A stretch of 64,000 nucleotides of DNA from Agriotes lineatus (Eukaryota > Arthropoda > Insecta > Coleoptera > Elateridae), in assembly GCA_940337035.1 (NCBI GenBank), contig CALNHX010002272.1, forward strand, positions 1 to 64,000. The letters are read 5' to 3'. This document shows positions 1 through 11,740 of this stretch, piece after piece. The notes beneath the pieces are model-generated. The model searched no databases. It had not been told where the DNA came from and saw only the letters and a list, made by a program, of their open reading frames with translations. Both the position numbers and the translations under genes were made by a program. Each line of letters begins with the position of its first letter. Position 1 is the first letter of the stretch.

Positions 1-109
1 GGTGAATTAAGCAAGATGCAAGATAACAGAACCTTGCAAAGAGCAATTATAGAAACAGGCATCAGGAAAGGAAGTAAACTAAGGAAAATGGTTATGCGAT
101 TTTAGAGGT

Positions 110-2385
110 ATTTAAAGGCAAACACCTATCTAACATCAATACATAGTAAAAATGTAATAAGAATGTAAGATTTTGAGAAAACTGAAAAAAACTGAAAAAT
201 CACAAGAGTAAACACCATACTTCCGGTTATGTGATTTTCTTTAAAAGCTTGCTGTCAAATCCAGATGGTGAAGAATGAAGACATCTCTTTTCATTTTTGA
301 GATATTCTGTTCATATACAGACACATAGACAAATAGACTAATGAACAAAAACATGTTTTTCTTCAAACGTCAGTAAAATGCGATATTATACTGCTTGATT
401 GATAATGCTAAACTGTCACTTCACTGCCATGGCATCTAAACACTTTATCTACCGCTCGTCAGCGGCAGATAAGTTATTATTGTACCCCTCATCCTTACTT
501 ACCTTTGAAGGCTTACACTTCACCGACTAGCTCAAGATACGGTTTCTTATCAGGGTTTAACAATTGTGGGATTTTTAGTTCGTTTCACTTTCATATAAAG
601 GTAAAAGTTCATTAATCAGAAGAAATGGGCGCCATAACTTTATTTAAAAAGTTTTAAATTCAATAAGTTTACAAAGGTTACGTATTTTTTCTAACAGTCC
701 ACAAATCAATTGTTATGCATTAGAGGCTTATACCTTTCTAATTTTAATACACATTATGTAATTATTTAGCAAGTTTTATTCTTCTCTGACAAGTTAGAAT
801 TTGTTCTAATAAAACGTTAGGATTAATGAATCTATCAGTATCTAGGAGATTTCTTATACCTATTTAATTAATAACCTCCGGTTCGTAAGTTGAAAATATA
901 AAGAGCTCTCTATACCTCCGTATTTCTCTTTCCTAGGTCTTAATTACGATTAATGATCGGTATTTAGTTTAATTGGTATCATTCCATGTAGTATAAGAAA
1001 GGTCCTTTATGAAAAAAAAACTTATTATTTGACAAGTGACCCAAAAACCAACTTGACAGTCACGGAACGATTTAATCTCACTTCAGGCCACATCACCTGG
1101 TAAGTAACTATTGTTTTTACTTGAAACTAATCTGTTATTGAATATTCTTAAGGCTTACGCCCTAATATAATTATATTTAAGCTATGACGCGGGTTTAAGT
1201 CTAACTAACGATATTAAACCCTTTCAGGACTAACATACGGTTAATGCAGAGAACCCTTGAACCTGGACCTCTCCATCTGCCAACATTAACTATGAAGAAC
1301 TCCTCATCGAACCAAAGAAGTTGCCCTTGACTGGTGAGTGATCTCCTAACTGGTTATAGATTTCTAATTGCGTCCTCTCTTTTCCTTATCGCTCGTTACT
1401 TATCGACACACTTCTCCATGGCGAATATACAACTGACCAGAACTGGCGTCAAATGAAAAAGACCGACGAGCTGGTAGTCAAAGAGGAGGCCCTAAGAGCT
1501 GGTGGTCAAAGAGGTGACACTAAGAGCTGAATCAAGGAAAACCCTCTATTACGATTTGTATGTATTAGTTTGCCGTCTACCTACCAGTTATATAATAACT
1601 GCCCTTTTCAGAAAGAAAATGTTTGTGGAATTTATCCTATCTGCCTGAAAAATTATTATGTTTTAATACTATGCTGTATGAGTTAAATAAAGGCTTACTA
1701 TTGTCTGCTTGTATCCTTTCTAAGCTAGGATTTTCAATTTGCTTCGCTTCTGCATAGAGAAGCGCCCTTTTGCTTTCTCAATTAAACAGGAAGTAATAAT
1801 TTTTTTTATTTATTGTTCTTTTATTAACGTAACCATGGGCCTTCTAAATTAAATTTCAAAAAGGGTAGGCAACCCCTCCTACTGGTCTTGCGCTTAAAGT
1901 TGCCTATCTATTAGGATTAATTAATATTGAACGATATTCCTGTAGAAGCTACGATATGTACTGCTACATTATCTCCGCTGAGCAGATAAAGTATTTTTTT
2001 CGGATTTTGTTCACAACGCTGTTTATAATGAAGTTATAGTAATGCATTTCCAAAGCACGCTACATTTATAAGTCTACTCAATATTCTACCTTAAATGAAT
2101 TCCTGGTTTCTTAACATTTCTTACATAATTTGTTATAATCGTTTGAAGAAAAAATATTATATGTTATTCGGAGCAGAAGTATCTTTATGTGGCTCGGCTC
2201 GCAAGCTCGGCAGATAAACCGTCCAGCCGCGCCACATAAAGTACCTATAACTTTTGCTTCTAATAACATAATATACAATTTTTGGTTTCAGGGGACTATA
2301 AAACGTGAAGATCTGTTGACAACTCAATTTAAAATATTTGGGGTGACTCCAATACTTCCTTTATTGTAAAAGAAAATAAAAATTC
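110..2385 (+). repeat. Dispersed repeat copy split by a 1.9-kb insertion
   Basis: Bases 110-360 and 2281-2385 match consecutive parts of the family seen intact at 36895-37567 and 38375-39073. Shared landmarks are the 'acttccggttatg' motif, 'gagatattctgttca', and the tail 'caatacttcctttattgtaaaa'. The two halves are separated by about 1.9 kb of unrelated sequence (about 361-2280), so this copy was split by a later insertion. In that insert I see no coding domain, only a short 28-bp tandem pair ('gagctggt.gtcaaagagg') near 1468-1530. Its ends show no clear TG...CA or target duplication, so its class is unknown. Confidence 0.6.
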
Positions 2386-2389
2386 ATGG

Positions 2390-2925
2390 GCAACTACAAT
2401 TATTTACCTACATGAAAACATATAAAAGCAAAAACAAAAGGATAATAACATAACGTCGGTAACAATAGTATATTACATGACAAGGCATGAAAGGTATACT
2501 TTTCAGATGAGGAGGCTTGTTGAAGAGTACGAGGACGCGAAGCGTTCGAGTACTTTTTCAAAACTTCCGAGTCAAGCATAGACACTTTCATGCTGTACAA
2601 TGTATTACATTTTTTCTGAAATCTCTTTGCACATCCTAGCGCGCGCAGGCTTCGGCAGAACGGATCTACACCGCTCCACGGTTCGAGCCGTCGTCAAGAG
2701 AGGGCGCCAAGCGCACCGCTTACTAGTCATGTTTCAATGGCGCTCGCTTAAAATCTCGCGCCATCAAACTACCCGGCCTTTTTTATAGTGATATCACCTT
2801 AACAAAGAACAACATTGCCAAAGCTATTTAATATTGTATGTGCTAAGCGCTACCGAAGAATCTTATACAAATAGTCTTGAAGGAAGCTGGAGGATTTTAT
2901 TTTCACTCCGACACTATTTGTAGTA
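2390..2925. other. Unassigned AT-rich sequence
   Basis: I see no gene or recognisable repeat here. Short open frames (2400-2600 minus, 2600-2788 plus) show no domain and look like chance. A slightly GC-richer patch at 2638-2780 may be the end of an unrecognised repeat. Confidence 0.3.
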
Positions 2926-2930
2926 TTTCA

Positions 2931-3595
2931 CATTACTAGTTTGGTAAGAGGGTTTTTGCTGGCGGACAGAAAGATATGACTGGCGAGCCAGTCGCCTTGC
3001 TTGTATTGATGAATATTTTATTTGTTCCTCACTCGTAAACATCAATTTATCAAGACACTGTATTTACCTTGAAAATGTCTTTTAACTGGCTAGCCTACTC
3101 ATAGATAAATGATAGCGTGCAAAGCCAGAGTTGTCTTCCTTAGTATGTGTCATATTCATGAATTTAGTTGCTTGTCAGTTTGACATTGTCAATAAATGGT
3201 AAATTTATAGTTATTTACAAGTGAGAAACAAATAAAATATTCAACAATACACGCAAGGTGACGGGTTTTACTGGCTCAGAAGGTAACTAGTTCGCCAGTC
3301 ATATCCTTCTGTCCGCCAGTAAAAACTCTTTTTCCAAGCTAGTAATGTTAAATGCTATAAATTTACCATTTATTCAAAATGGCAAGCTAACAAGCAACTA
3401 AATTCATCAATATATCACATACTAAGGAAGGCAACTCTCACCTTGCACGCTATCAGTTATCTATGAGTACGGGTGTAAAATTTTACTGTCTAGCCAGTAA
3501 AATTTTACAGGCTAGCCAGTTAAGAGAATTTTTTAATATAAATACAGTAACTTGATAAATTGATGTTTACAAGTAAGAAACAAATAAAAAAATAG
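2931..3595. repeat. Foldback element with two interleaved inverted repeats
   Basis: Segment 2931-3005 (contains 'ctggcggacagaaagatatg') is inverted at 3270-3347 ('catatccttctgtccgccag'). Segment 3010-3240 (contains 'cttccttagtatgtgtcat') is inverted at 3352-3595 ('cacatactaaggaaggcaac'). The order is therefore a, b, a-inverted, b-inverted. The arms carry mismatches, so the element is not brand new. There is no coding sequence. It is probably a non-autonomous foldback or MITE-type element; the family is unknown. Confidence 0.65.
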
Positions 3596-3599
3596 AATC

Positions 3600-5066
3600 C
3601 TATCGCATCAAGGCGCGTGGTGAAGGTGACCGGCTCACCCAGGTAATGTAAAGTAAAAAATGACTAGTCTTGCAAAGTGGCACTTTCAAGATCAAACTGA
3701 GTCTTGACATGGCCCGCTTTCTTGACGATTTCAGAAAAAAGTTTTGACACAAATTTCTAAAGCAAGTATAAGTGTATTATTTAACTTTATTTATGTTAAT
3801 TATGTGATACTTTTTTAGAAATCACTTGAAATTATAAAAATCAAACTAAGTATTTTCAAGTGGCAGATTGGCCAACTAAACTATAAATAAGTATTACGTT
3901 CTCCTATTTTATGTCACTCTGGCAAAATAAATAAGCGAAATGAGACTAATAGTTGAAAACTGACATATTCTGCAGTTTTATTTTCAGTAGCGACTATACG
4001 TATATTGATAATACATTTTGAATTCAGTAGCGAAAAAGATAGTGCCAAATCTTTTATTACATACGTTTTTATATGCTAACTTAATTTATTATTACTACTA
4101 CTTTTCAGTCAAAGCTACACCCTGGTTTGTCAATATTTATAAAACCATGCTAACACTGAAAGTGTGTGTAGTTAGAGAAGAAGAAAACTTCAGAGTGTGA
4201 GTAATCATAATTGTAGTTAAAACACTTCATCAGGTCATCACGGATATCGATTCTATATCACTCCACTGACTGGGGAACTGCTCCATTTTGAATAAGTTCT
4301 GTAATAATAAATAGGTCGTTATTGGCTTCGAAGGTTATTGGTTGTCTAGAGAACATTTTCAGTTAAATGGATAAATTACGTGTCACTTGAATATAAGATT
4401 TGTGGACAACTCACGCAGAGAATAGAGAGTTTTTTGTGTCTTCAGTTTTGATCACATCCTATTATGTCTTCTGTAAACAAAACAAAACAGAAACAAACAC
4501 AAGCATGACAACGAAACGTCATCCGTTCAAACGTCATTCAAGAAGGGCACGAAGTTGGCGAAACCGCGGACCAACCAGAGCCCGGCATTCCCGGCTCGCG
4601 CTTTGGCATCGAATGAACTCAAAAATGCTTACCTATTTAAGGATAATTAAATAAAAACATATTTGTCTCTATTTCTCCTTAGTATACTGTATAAGGCTAT
4701 AATTTTGAAAGCTAATTTATTGTAAAACTACTAACAAGTACCAAGTAGTACTAACAAGTTGTTGGTGGTAAAAACATGGGCCATGGCAGTGAAAAGTTTT
4801 GTGGAATAATGTAAACAGCAAAAATATATTTTATTTGAAATCGGCATTAAGGTACCTCGAAATCGTCATCAAAATACAAGAAATCCATTGTCTTACGACT
4901 TTTTTGTAGGTGGCGAGGAGACAGATAAACGTTAACCGACGTTAACATAACCTACAAATGTTGGTTAAAATGTTGTAATGTTCCACTACTATGGTAATAT
5001 GAGCCGCGTTTTGTATTAAAGTTGGATATAAATATAATGCACTTATTATTTGACAGTTGTAGATAA
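3600..5066. other. Non-coding sequence without recognised features
   Basis: AT-rich sequence with scattered short open frames and no domain. The frame at 4400-4654 is basic and arginine-rich but resembles no family I know. No tRNA, satellite or clear inverted repeat was seen. Confidence 0.3.
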
Positions 5067-5068
5067 TA

Positions 5069-5963
5069 ACAGGTGGCGCAAAAGTAATCACCCTATCGGA
5101 ACATGCTCTCATTTTTGCAAATGGCATCTTATGTCATCGCGACTTTGACATTCGTGAAGCAAACAGAAGCAGAATACACATAGACAAACCATGGATCGCT
5201 ATACTCCTCAAGAACGCGGAATAATTTGTGTCAATGTTTTTGATAAATAATCAGTCAGTGCTTTTGGCTCCACGTGAAATTTGTTGTCGATTCCCTGGTC
5301 GTGTGGCATCAAATGTGCAAACACTGTGGCGTTTAGCCACTCGCCTCGAGCAGACTGGCTCAATACGGGACAGTTTCAGACGTGGCCGGCCCCGGAGTAG
5401 CCGTTCGGTCGAGAATATCGCTGCTGTGGCTGCAGATGTCCAAGAGGACCCTCAAACATCCACCAGACGATAGGCCACGCACTTGGGTATCGGTAGACGG
5501 TCTTTACAGCGAGTTTTGGTGAAAGACTTAAAGATGTTCCCTTACAAGTGCAACCGCACACACAGCATGAACGACAGTGGATATTCTGAAGCAAGCTTTT
5601 CCCGACCGCTTCATCTCTCGTTTTGGAGATCTGCACTGGCCCGCAAGATCGGCCGATTTGACCGTTCCAGACTTCTTTCTTTGGGGTTTTCTGAAGTCAC
5701 GGGTCTATACGAACAAGTCACAGACCTTGGCGGCCCTAAAGGAAAACATCTGACTAGAAGTGGAGAATTGATCGACAGAAGTTTTGAGAAAAGTCATGAA
5801 AAATGCTGTGAAACGAGCCCAAATTTTCATCAACTCTGGCGGTGTCCACTTGACTGATATTGTCTTCGAGACTTAATGAAAAAAAATTTACCTCTAAATA
5901 AACATAATCAACAAACAAAGTTACTGCCTTAGGAAATCGAGTGAGGACTTTTGCGCCACCTTG
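5069..5963 (+). mobile_element. Defective Tc1/mariner-type transposon, 895 bp
   Basis: The ends are inverted repeats: 'aggtggcgcaaaagt' at 5071 and its complement ending near 5961, with TA on each side (5067-5068 and 5964-5965). TA duplication with short terminal inverted repeats is the hallmark of the Tc1/mariner superfamily. The interior holds a transposase pseudogene on the plus strand. Length is well below a full element (usually 1.3-1.7 kb), in line with an internal deletion. Confidence 0.8.
5191..5876 (+). pseudogene. Tc1/mariner transposase pseudogene
   Basis: Translation in shifting frames gives an N-terminal helix-turn-helix region: 'MDRYTPQERG', a GRPRSSRS-type AT-hook-like linker near 5385-5405, then 'GIGRRSLQRVLVKDLKMFPY' at about 5486-5545, typical of Tc3/Tc1-like transposases of insects. 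After an abrupt junction the C-terminal part follows ('FPDRFISRFGDLHWP', 'SADLTVPDFFLWGF' in pieces, 5600-5690) and an end at 5876. The central catalytic core with the first two acidic residues is missing, and stops and frameshifts occur, so it cannot encode an active enzyme. It fills the element at 5069-5963. The assignment to the superfamily is firm; the subfamily is not resolved. Confidence 0.75.
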
Positions 5964-5966
5964 TAG

Positions 5967-6700
5967 TATATTAAAATAGAAGTTGCAGAAGGCATCTATT
6001 CAAGCACGAATTTGAACAAAGGACCTTCTGTAACGGGTTTTTATACTATTTTTTCTATTTTGCCGCTTTATACCGTTTTACTTAAAAATTAAAAAATAAA
6101 GATTTTAAATCTAGAGAATTTTGCTGTGGTTGGTGACATTTATGTGGCGTAATTTTAGGCGGCTGTGCAAACAATTTATTTGAAACGTCACTTTTGTTTA
6201 AGTTCGCGTTTAATGTTTGAAAATGTCAGTTGACAGTTTAACTCTACCAACATCAATACAGTAAATTTTACTAGTCAATTCTAGCCCACCAACGACTTAT
6301 TCTAACACTTAAATGACGTCATTTGGGTGCTAGAATGGAATTATTCTAAACGCAAAATAGAAAATAGTATATTAGAATTGCTGAAGGCATCTATTCAAGC
6401 ACGAATTTGAAATTCCGAAACGAGCCGCGTAGCGGCGAGTTGGGAACAAATGAGTGCTTGAAGGACCTTCTGCAACGAGTGTTTTATACTATTTTTTCTA
6501 TTTTGCTGCTTTATACCATTTTATAAATAGAAATGTTTTCTATTTTGAGGTTATATGACGTCATTTGGGTGCTAGAATGGAGCTATTCTAACACCCGAAT
6601 GACGTCATTGCATAATGACTAATTCCAGCACTCAAATGACGTCATTCGAGTGCGGGAATGGAGTTATGCTAAACGCAAAATAGAAAAAGTATATTCTTTA
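5967..6700. repeat. Repeat region with CRE-type palindromes
   Basis: Two related blocks, 5985-6075 and 6365-6520, share 'gaaggcatctattcaagcacgaatttga' pieces and 'ttttatactattttttctattttg'. Between and after them the motif 'aaatgacgtcattygggtg' recurs. The palindrome TGACGTCA occurs four times, near 6314, 6557, 6602 and 6638, inside partly inverted contexts ('gcgggaatggagttatgctaaacgcaaaatag'-like pieces recur at 6333 and 6652). It has the look of a non-autonomous element with internal inverted structure. No protein is encoded. Confidence 0.5.
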
Positions 6701-6894
6701 ATTACAGACTCAATAAGTTTGATACAAGTAGTCTGACTTTATGTCGTAATTTCAAAATTTTACTTCTGCGATAATCTGTAGCTACAAAGTTGTCACAATG
6801 ACATCACATAATTATTTATATGGCAGATGGAAGCCCGCCACTTTTAAAAAGTTTACTGGCGCCATTTAGAAGGCAATGCCTGAAGTTTTTTTCG

Positions 6895-7060
6895 CCCATA
6901 TAGTTTACAGATAGATGATAACAAGAATAAGAACATTTTTAATTTCCTAATTGTATATAAATCTTATTTAATCTACCATTCAATCCTTTGAAAATCAGCT
7001 GTTGCTCTAATAATTATTATCTGAAGACGGCAATAACGTAGTTTTATAAATAGTTTATTT
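6895..7060. repeat. Dispersed repeat, copy 1 (second copy at 40630-40795)
   Basis: The block beginning 'tagtttacagatagatga' and ending 'gttttataaatagt' is present again at 40630-40795 with scattered differences and small indels. Shared internal text includes 'cctttgaaaatcagctgttg'. No coding content and no obvious inverted ends. Family unknown. Confidence 0.6.
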
Positions 7061-7225
7061 TGCGTGAACACATTTCCACCCCCGAGAAGGGGTGGCATCT
7101 ACTCTCAGGGTAAAAGTGTACATCGACGCTATGTCACATTTGCTCCTTGAGCCATCCTATAACTACTCACCAAATTTCACGTCAATCGGTTAAGGTTCAA
7201 AGAATTCGGAGCGGAAAACCTTCAA

Positions 7226-8144
7226 CGACTGGACTAAAAGAAGAAGTCATAAATCGTACAAAGGATATATTGTTATCTTTGTATGTTTGGCAACTAAGAC
7301 AGTTCACTTGGAGGCTGTCAGCGATCTAACAACAAACGCATTTCTGGCAGCCTTCTGAAGATTTACATCCACAAGAAGCATGCCTTCATATCTATGGCGA
7401 TAGCGAAACCACGTTTGTAGAAGCAAAAGGTTGTGCAAAACGACTTAAGGAGACTCTGGCGTTCAGAAGAAAGTTACTCAAGAAGGAATTCAGTGGCACT
7501 TTATTTCACCGGCAGCTTCTCTCTTCGTAGGGATCTGGGAAGCGGCAGTAAAGTCAACAAAGTATCACATGATAACAGTACCCTCACGTCTGAAGAACTA
7601 TCAACCCTCCTGTACTGAATAGAGGCATGTGTCAATTCGAGACCACTATGTCCATTAACCACAAATCTTAACGATGTGGTAGCATTGACTCCTGGCCAGT
7701 TTCTGATTGGAAAGGAACTAATAACACCAAACGAACCACTATTAGAAGCTCATTCAGGAACCTTTTTAAGATGAAAACTACTTCAAAAGCTGAAAGACTT
7801 TTTGAAAATATGGCCTACGGAATACTTATCTGGTTTACAATGCAGAACTAAATAAACGTCAATGGAAGAGAATTTGCAGGTGGAAGATCTAGTATTGCAA
7901 AAGGATAAAAGCAATCCTTCTAATCGATAGCCTTTAGCAAGAGTGACAGAAGTGAGATAAAGTAAGACAAAGGGAGATACAATTATCAAGCATCCTATTA
8001 TCAAACTCGTTCTATAGCCTAAACAGGAAGCAGGAGAAGAAAAAAAGAAGCGACGCGGGTTACTGGAGTGTCAACCGTCACAAATAACAATAACACTCTT
8101 ATTTACATTGTGCACCATAATTTCACCGATCAGGGGATCACATA
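7226..8144 (+). pseudogene. BEL/Pao integrase remnant, copy A
   Basis: Degenerate coding sequence for the catalytic core and C-terminal part of a BEL/Pao-type integrase. In the best frames one reads 'DILLSLYVWQL' and the segment with 'YGDSETTF', where the family normally has a catalytic SDN motif, so the Asp position survives here although it is lost in copy B (45127-45837). Later come the 'WEAAVKS'-type block near 7540, 'SRPLCPL' near 7640, a segment (about 7665-7850) deleted from copy B, and the C-terminal 'LQVEDLVLQKDKSNPSNR' near 7875-7928. Stops and frameshifts are frequent. It is cut on the left at about 7226 by unrelated DNA and on the right by a LINE. Confidence 0.8.
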
Positions 8145-8812
8145 TTATATATTCTCATAAAACATTTTATAAGCAATAGTTCAAAAAATAAACCGTTCGG
8201 AGTTAATTCTACACCAAAGTATAATTATCAGGGTGCAGATTTCCTACTATTGTACAATTTGTTACTAAACGTGGACTGAGGCGACTTAGAACAATGCGTT
8301 GATCCAACTCATGCGGTGGAAAAAATTTTACGCAAAATTTATGATGTGTTTGATCAATTGTGTTCCGAAGATTGTTGGACCTAAATCTAAACGATACCCG
8401 AAATGGTTCACTAGAAAAATCATCCACGACTTGACACAAAAAAATTATTACCATAAAAGCAAAAATAACTCAGAGTTTCATCTACAAGAATTCGGCGATT
8501 GAGGGCAGATGTAAGAAGAATATAAAAATAGCCTACAAAGATTATATAAAAAATATTGAGAACGAACTAACTGTCAATGTAAACAGTTTTTGGAATTTTA
8601 TTAAAAATAAACAAGAAAATAGGTACTCTGAAACAAAATTTACATATCGTGAAACTGAAATCTCAAAAAATGATCAAATAGTCAATAAATTTGCTGAATA
8701 TTTTAGTTCCGTTTATGCCTCGAATTCAACCTATAATGTACCTGAACTTATTCAACAGGCTATTCAAAAATCGACAAATTTGCTCTCCATCGATGCTTTT
8801 GATGTTGAGGAT

Positions 8813-9796
8813 TGAAACAATAAAGAAGCCGACCTGCGATTAATTAATAAAATTAAGCAATGTTAGTAACAATCGCAGATCAACCCCCCTACAGTTTATA
8901 CACCACGGCAGCTCTAAAAAAACTCTTTACTCACCGCAATGGCCGAACTAGCTCAAATATCGGCGGCCTTAGATCGTAGATTCAAATCATCAGCTATGTA
9001 CCCTGGAATGTCTTCAAAAAAGAAAAGGAAATGGAAATGGGCGCCAGAAATCAAAAGATTTCGAATAATATAAAATAAACTACAAGTGACTAGCGTTTAA
9101 TTAATAATCAATAATAGAAAAGTCTTGAAGTGTGAGTAGTGAATAATCAGAATAATTAAAATGTAAATAAAAAGTGATAACAAAATTGTGTCCGTGAACT
9201 GAAGGTTGCGACACGCATAAAATTAAGGACCCCTTTCGGGTTATTTTAATACTTTACCAAAAAACATTCGTGGGATAAGCTTATCACAGTCATTTAATCA
9301 AACCTTCTGTTAAGCTATTGAAAATGAAAAGCGTGACTGTACCTTTTACAGAGGGTAAAAACACATCAAAATAGCAAATTTAAATTCTGAGCATAATTAA
9401 ATATAAGTATAAAAATTCAAATATTAAAACAAGAGCATGTATGAAATTGAACATTACATGTTAATAATTGCGGAACGTATGCATTTAAATTTTAAATATT
9501 TACGGGTTTAAAATGTTTAAATATAAAATACAGGTAGGGCGGGCCCAAAATAGCAAGTGTCCGGACGAAAAATTCGTTTCCTCGAGGAAGGCTCGCACTC
9601 TGATAAGAGATAGCGCGGGTCAGAGAGGGCATCGCGCAAACGAAATGAACTTGATGCAGGTACAAAATACGTTGGTTTGGAAAATTGAAGAATTCGAAAT
9701 GTAAAGGATCTATAATTTAACTAAAAATATACAGGTTAAGCCTGAAATAATTGGATAAATGGCGAAACAATTAGGCAAAGCCAAAAAATTGTTTCA
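8813..9796. mobile_element. 984-bp insertion with TG...CA ends and GGAT target duplication
   Basis: The element begins TGAAACAAT (8813) and ends ATTGTTTCA (9796), a 9-bp inverted pair, flanked by GGAT at 8809-8812 and 9797-9800. Removing the element and one GGAT restores an unbroken LINE frame. TG...CA termini and a 4-bp duplication are typical of an LTR-retrotransposon LTR, so a solo LTR is the leading reading. There is no tract or primer site that proves it, and a small DNA transposon is the alternative. Short open frames inside (9513-9704) show no domain. Confidence 0.7.
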
Positions 9797-9800
9797 GGAT

Positions 9801-11253
9801 ATTGATAATGCTCTCAAGCGTCTAAAGCATAAAAAGTCTAGCGGTCCCAATCAAATTCCACCTTATATATTTAAAGCCTGCCATGAGTTGTTGAAAAAAC
9901 CTCTGTATGTATTGTTCAACTTGATTTTAAAGACTGGTATTTTTCCTGATCAATGGAAAACAACTAGTGTCACACCTGTCAATGAAGTAGGTAGTAAGTC
10001 AGATATAGAAAATTATATGCCTATTGCGATTCTTTCAGTACCTGCAAAAATATTTGAACAGCTCGGTTAACGAATCACATGAAACAGTTGGTATGCAATG
10101 AACAGCATGGCTTCTTGCGGGGTCGTTCAGTGAAAACCGACTTAATTTATTTTTCTGACTATGTCACGAAGGCTATGTATGCTGGTGGACAAGTTGATAC
10201 AATATATACAGATTTCGCCAAAGCATTCGACAAAGTCAAACACGATATAATTCTGATTAAGCTTTACGCTGCAGGATGTAACTTACACTTGATTAACCTG
10301 TTTAAATCTTATTTGCAAAATCGGTCTCAGTTTGTGAAATTTAACGGAACGGTATCGCAAAAATACTTAACCCCCTCGCGTGTTCCACAGGACAGTAACT
10401 TGGGACCAGTGCTATTTCTTGTATTTATAAAGGATTTACCAGAGGTAGTACAGCATTCAAAAACTCTTCTCTTTGGTGATGATTTGAAAATTTTTAAAAG
10501 TGTTAACGCTGACGGCGAATGTAGTTTATTACAACGTGATCTTTCTGCACTTCTGAAATAAAGTGAAGAGAATGAACTACAATTTAATATTAATAAATGC
10601 AAATCAATGTATTATACTCTCAAAGCAAACGAAATCAAATTTAAGTATAAAATGAACAATATTGGGTTAGAAAACGTAAAAAAATCGCGATTTGGGTATA
10701 ATTTTTGATAAAACTTTTAGTTATTCTTGCCAAATCGCTAAAAAATCTTGGATTTTTAATACGATCTATATCCGAATTTACTGATTCTAAACCTATTTGA
10801 CTACTTTATAACAGTATTGTAAGATCTAAACTAGAATTTGCATGTAATGTATGGGATCTTAGCTCTCTTTTATATGCACGAAATATTGAAACAGTTCAAA
10901 ATAAGTTTATTAAGTGTTTATGTTTTAAAAACCGAAATCGCTACCCACACAATGATGAATATCAAAATATTCGTAATGAATTCAGAATTTTTAAGTTGAG
11001 AAAAAGAAGAGTGATGTCGGCTTTGTGGTTTATGCATAAACTGATGAACAACAGAATCGACTGTCCTACATTGCTGCCCCTGGTCAAACTGTACGTTCCT
11101 GCCTTGCGTTGTAGACCTCGGAAATTATTTAATATACCTTTTTGCAGAACAGAATTACGCTATAGCTTATCTATCATTAAAATGTTGCAAATGACATATG
11201 AAATATGTTGTAATTTTAATATTGATATTTTTAATGACTATAAAATCGTTTAA
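9801..11253 (+). pseudogene. LINE reverse transcriptase (jockey/CR1-like), degraded
   Basis: Domains in order: 'KKSSGPNQIPPYIFKAC' (finger motif, 9827-9878), 'NEQHGFLRGRSVKTDLIYF' (10097-10150), 'IYTDFAKAFDKVKHD' (10205-10249, first catalytic Asp), 'VPQDSNLGPVLFLVF' (10382-10428), and 'LLFGDDLKIF' (10469-10497), the active-site box. Family members usually have FADD or YADD and PQGS; here the box is FGDD and the other is PQDS. Frames break at 10067 and 10560 and several stops follow; a C-terminal piece with 'RRVMSALWFMHKLM' lies at 11005-11250. Upstream coding of the same LINE (8330-8812) reads to 'DAFDVED' and joins 'IDNALKRLK' at 9801 once the inserted element is skipped. It is inactive. Confidence 0.85.
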
Positions 11254-11433
11254 AAAAAGTTAGCACCGCTTTGATACGGAGAGTAAGTAATCTGGACTAA
11301 ACTGCTCGCGCCTCACTGCAATCCTAATCTTGTTTGTTTTAATAATAAATTAAGGTATTGTCTACTTGTACTGGGATTCCCCGGCAATATCATTGTTGGG
11401 CTTATTAATAAATAAATAAATTATCAAGTATCC

Positions 11434-11694
11434 ATCACCTGTCCTATTTATTGAAAAACTTGGCCACGCACAACTATCAAGAGGGAACTTCGGGATAGAA
11501 GTAACTGTGAACATTTCCAGAATGCAAGCAGATGAAGAAAATACGAAGGAAGATTTGTATATTATCTACCTAGCCATGAAGAAAATAACCAACTTTTTGC
11601 TGCCAAACAGTTCTTTCATTTTGATAAAAGCTCACGAAGTGTCGTTGATATTCAGAAGGATGTGTTCTTTTAATAAAGGTTTAATCAACAAAAA
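11434..11694 (+). other. Unknown conserved segment upstream of mariner transposase
   Basis: This stretch and 46751-47575 (without the solo LTR) are the same sequence. Copy B gives a longer open frame ('VLFIEELGHAKLSRGYFG', 'NISRMQADEENTRGDLYII'). I do not recognise the product. It may be an unrelated coding scrap or the 5' region of the mariner element. Confidence 0.45.
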
Positions 11695-11740
11695 ATGGGT
11701 GAAAACCAGCTAGAACATAGAAGTGTTATCAAGTTCTTAA

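Larger units (their letters stand above)
8150..11420 (+). mobile_element. Jockey/CR1-like LINE, 5'-truncated
   Basis: A non-LTR retrotransposon lacking most of its first reading frame and endonuclease start. It begins inside the endonuclease/linker ('NYQGADFLLLYNLL' near 8220) and runs through the reverse transcriptase to a tail of repeated 'aataaata' at 11400-11420. It lies exactly between two blocks that are contiguous in copy B, so it is an insertion. A 984-bp element (8813-9796) sits inside it. Jockey/CR1 elements copy themselves by target-primed reverse transcription, and 5' truncation with a short-repeat tail fits that mechanism. Confidence 0.8.
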
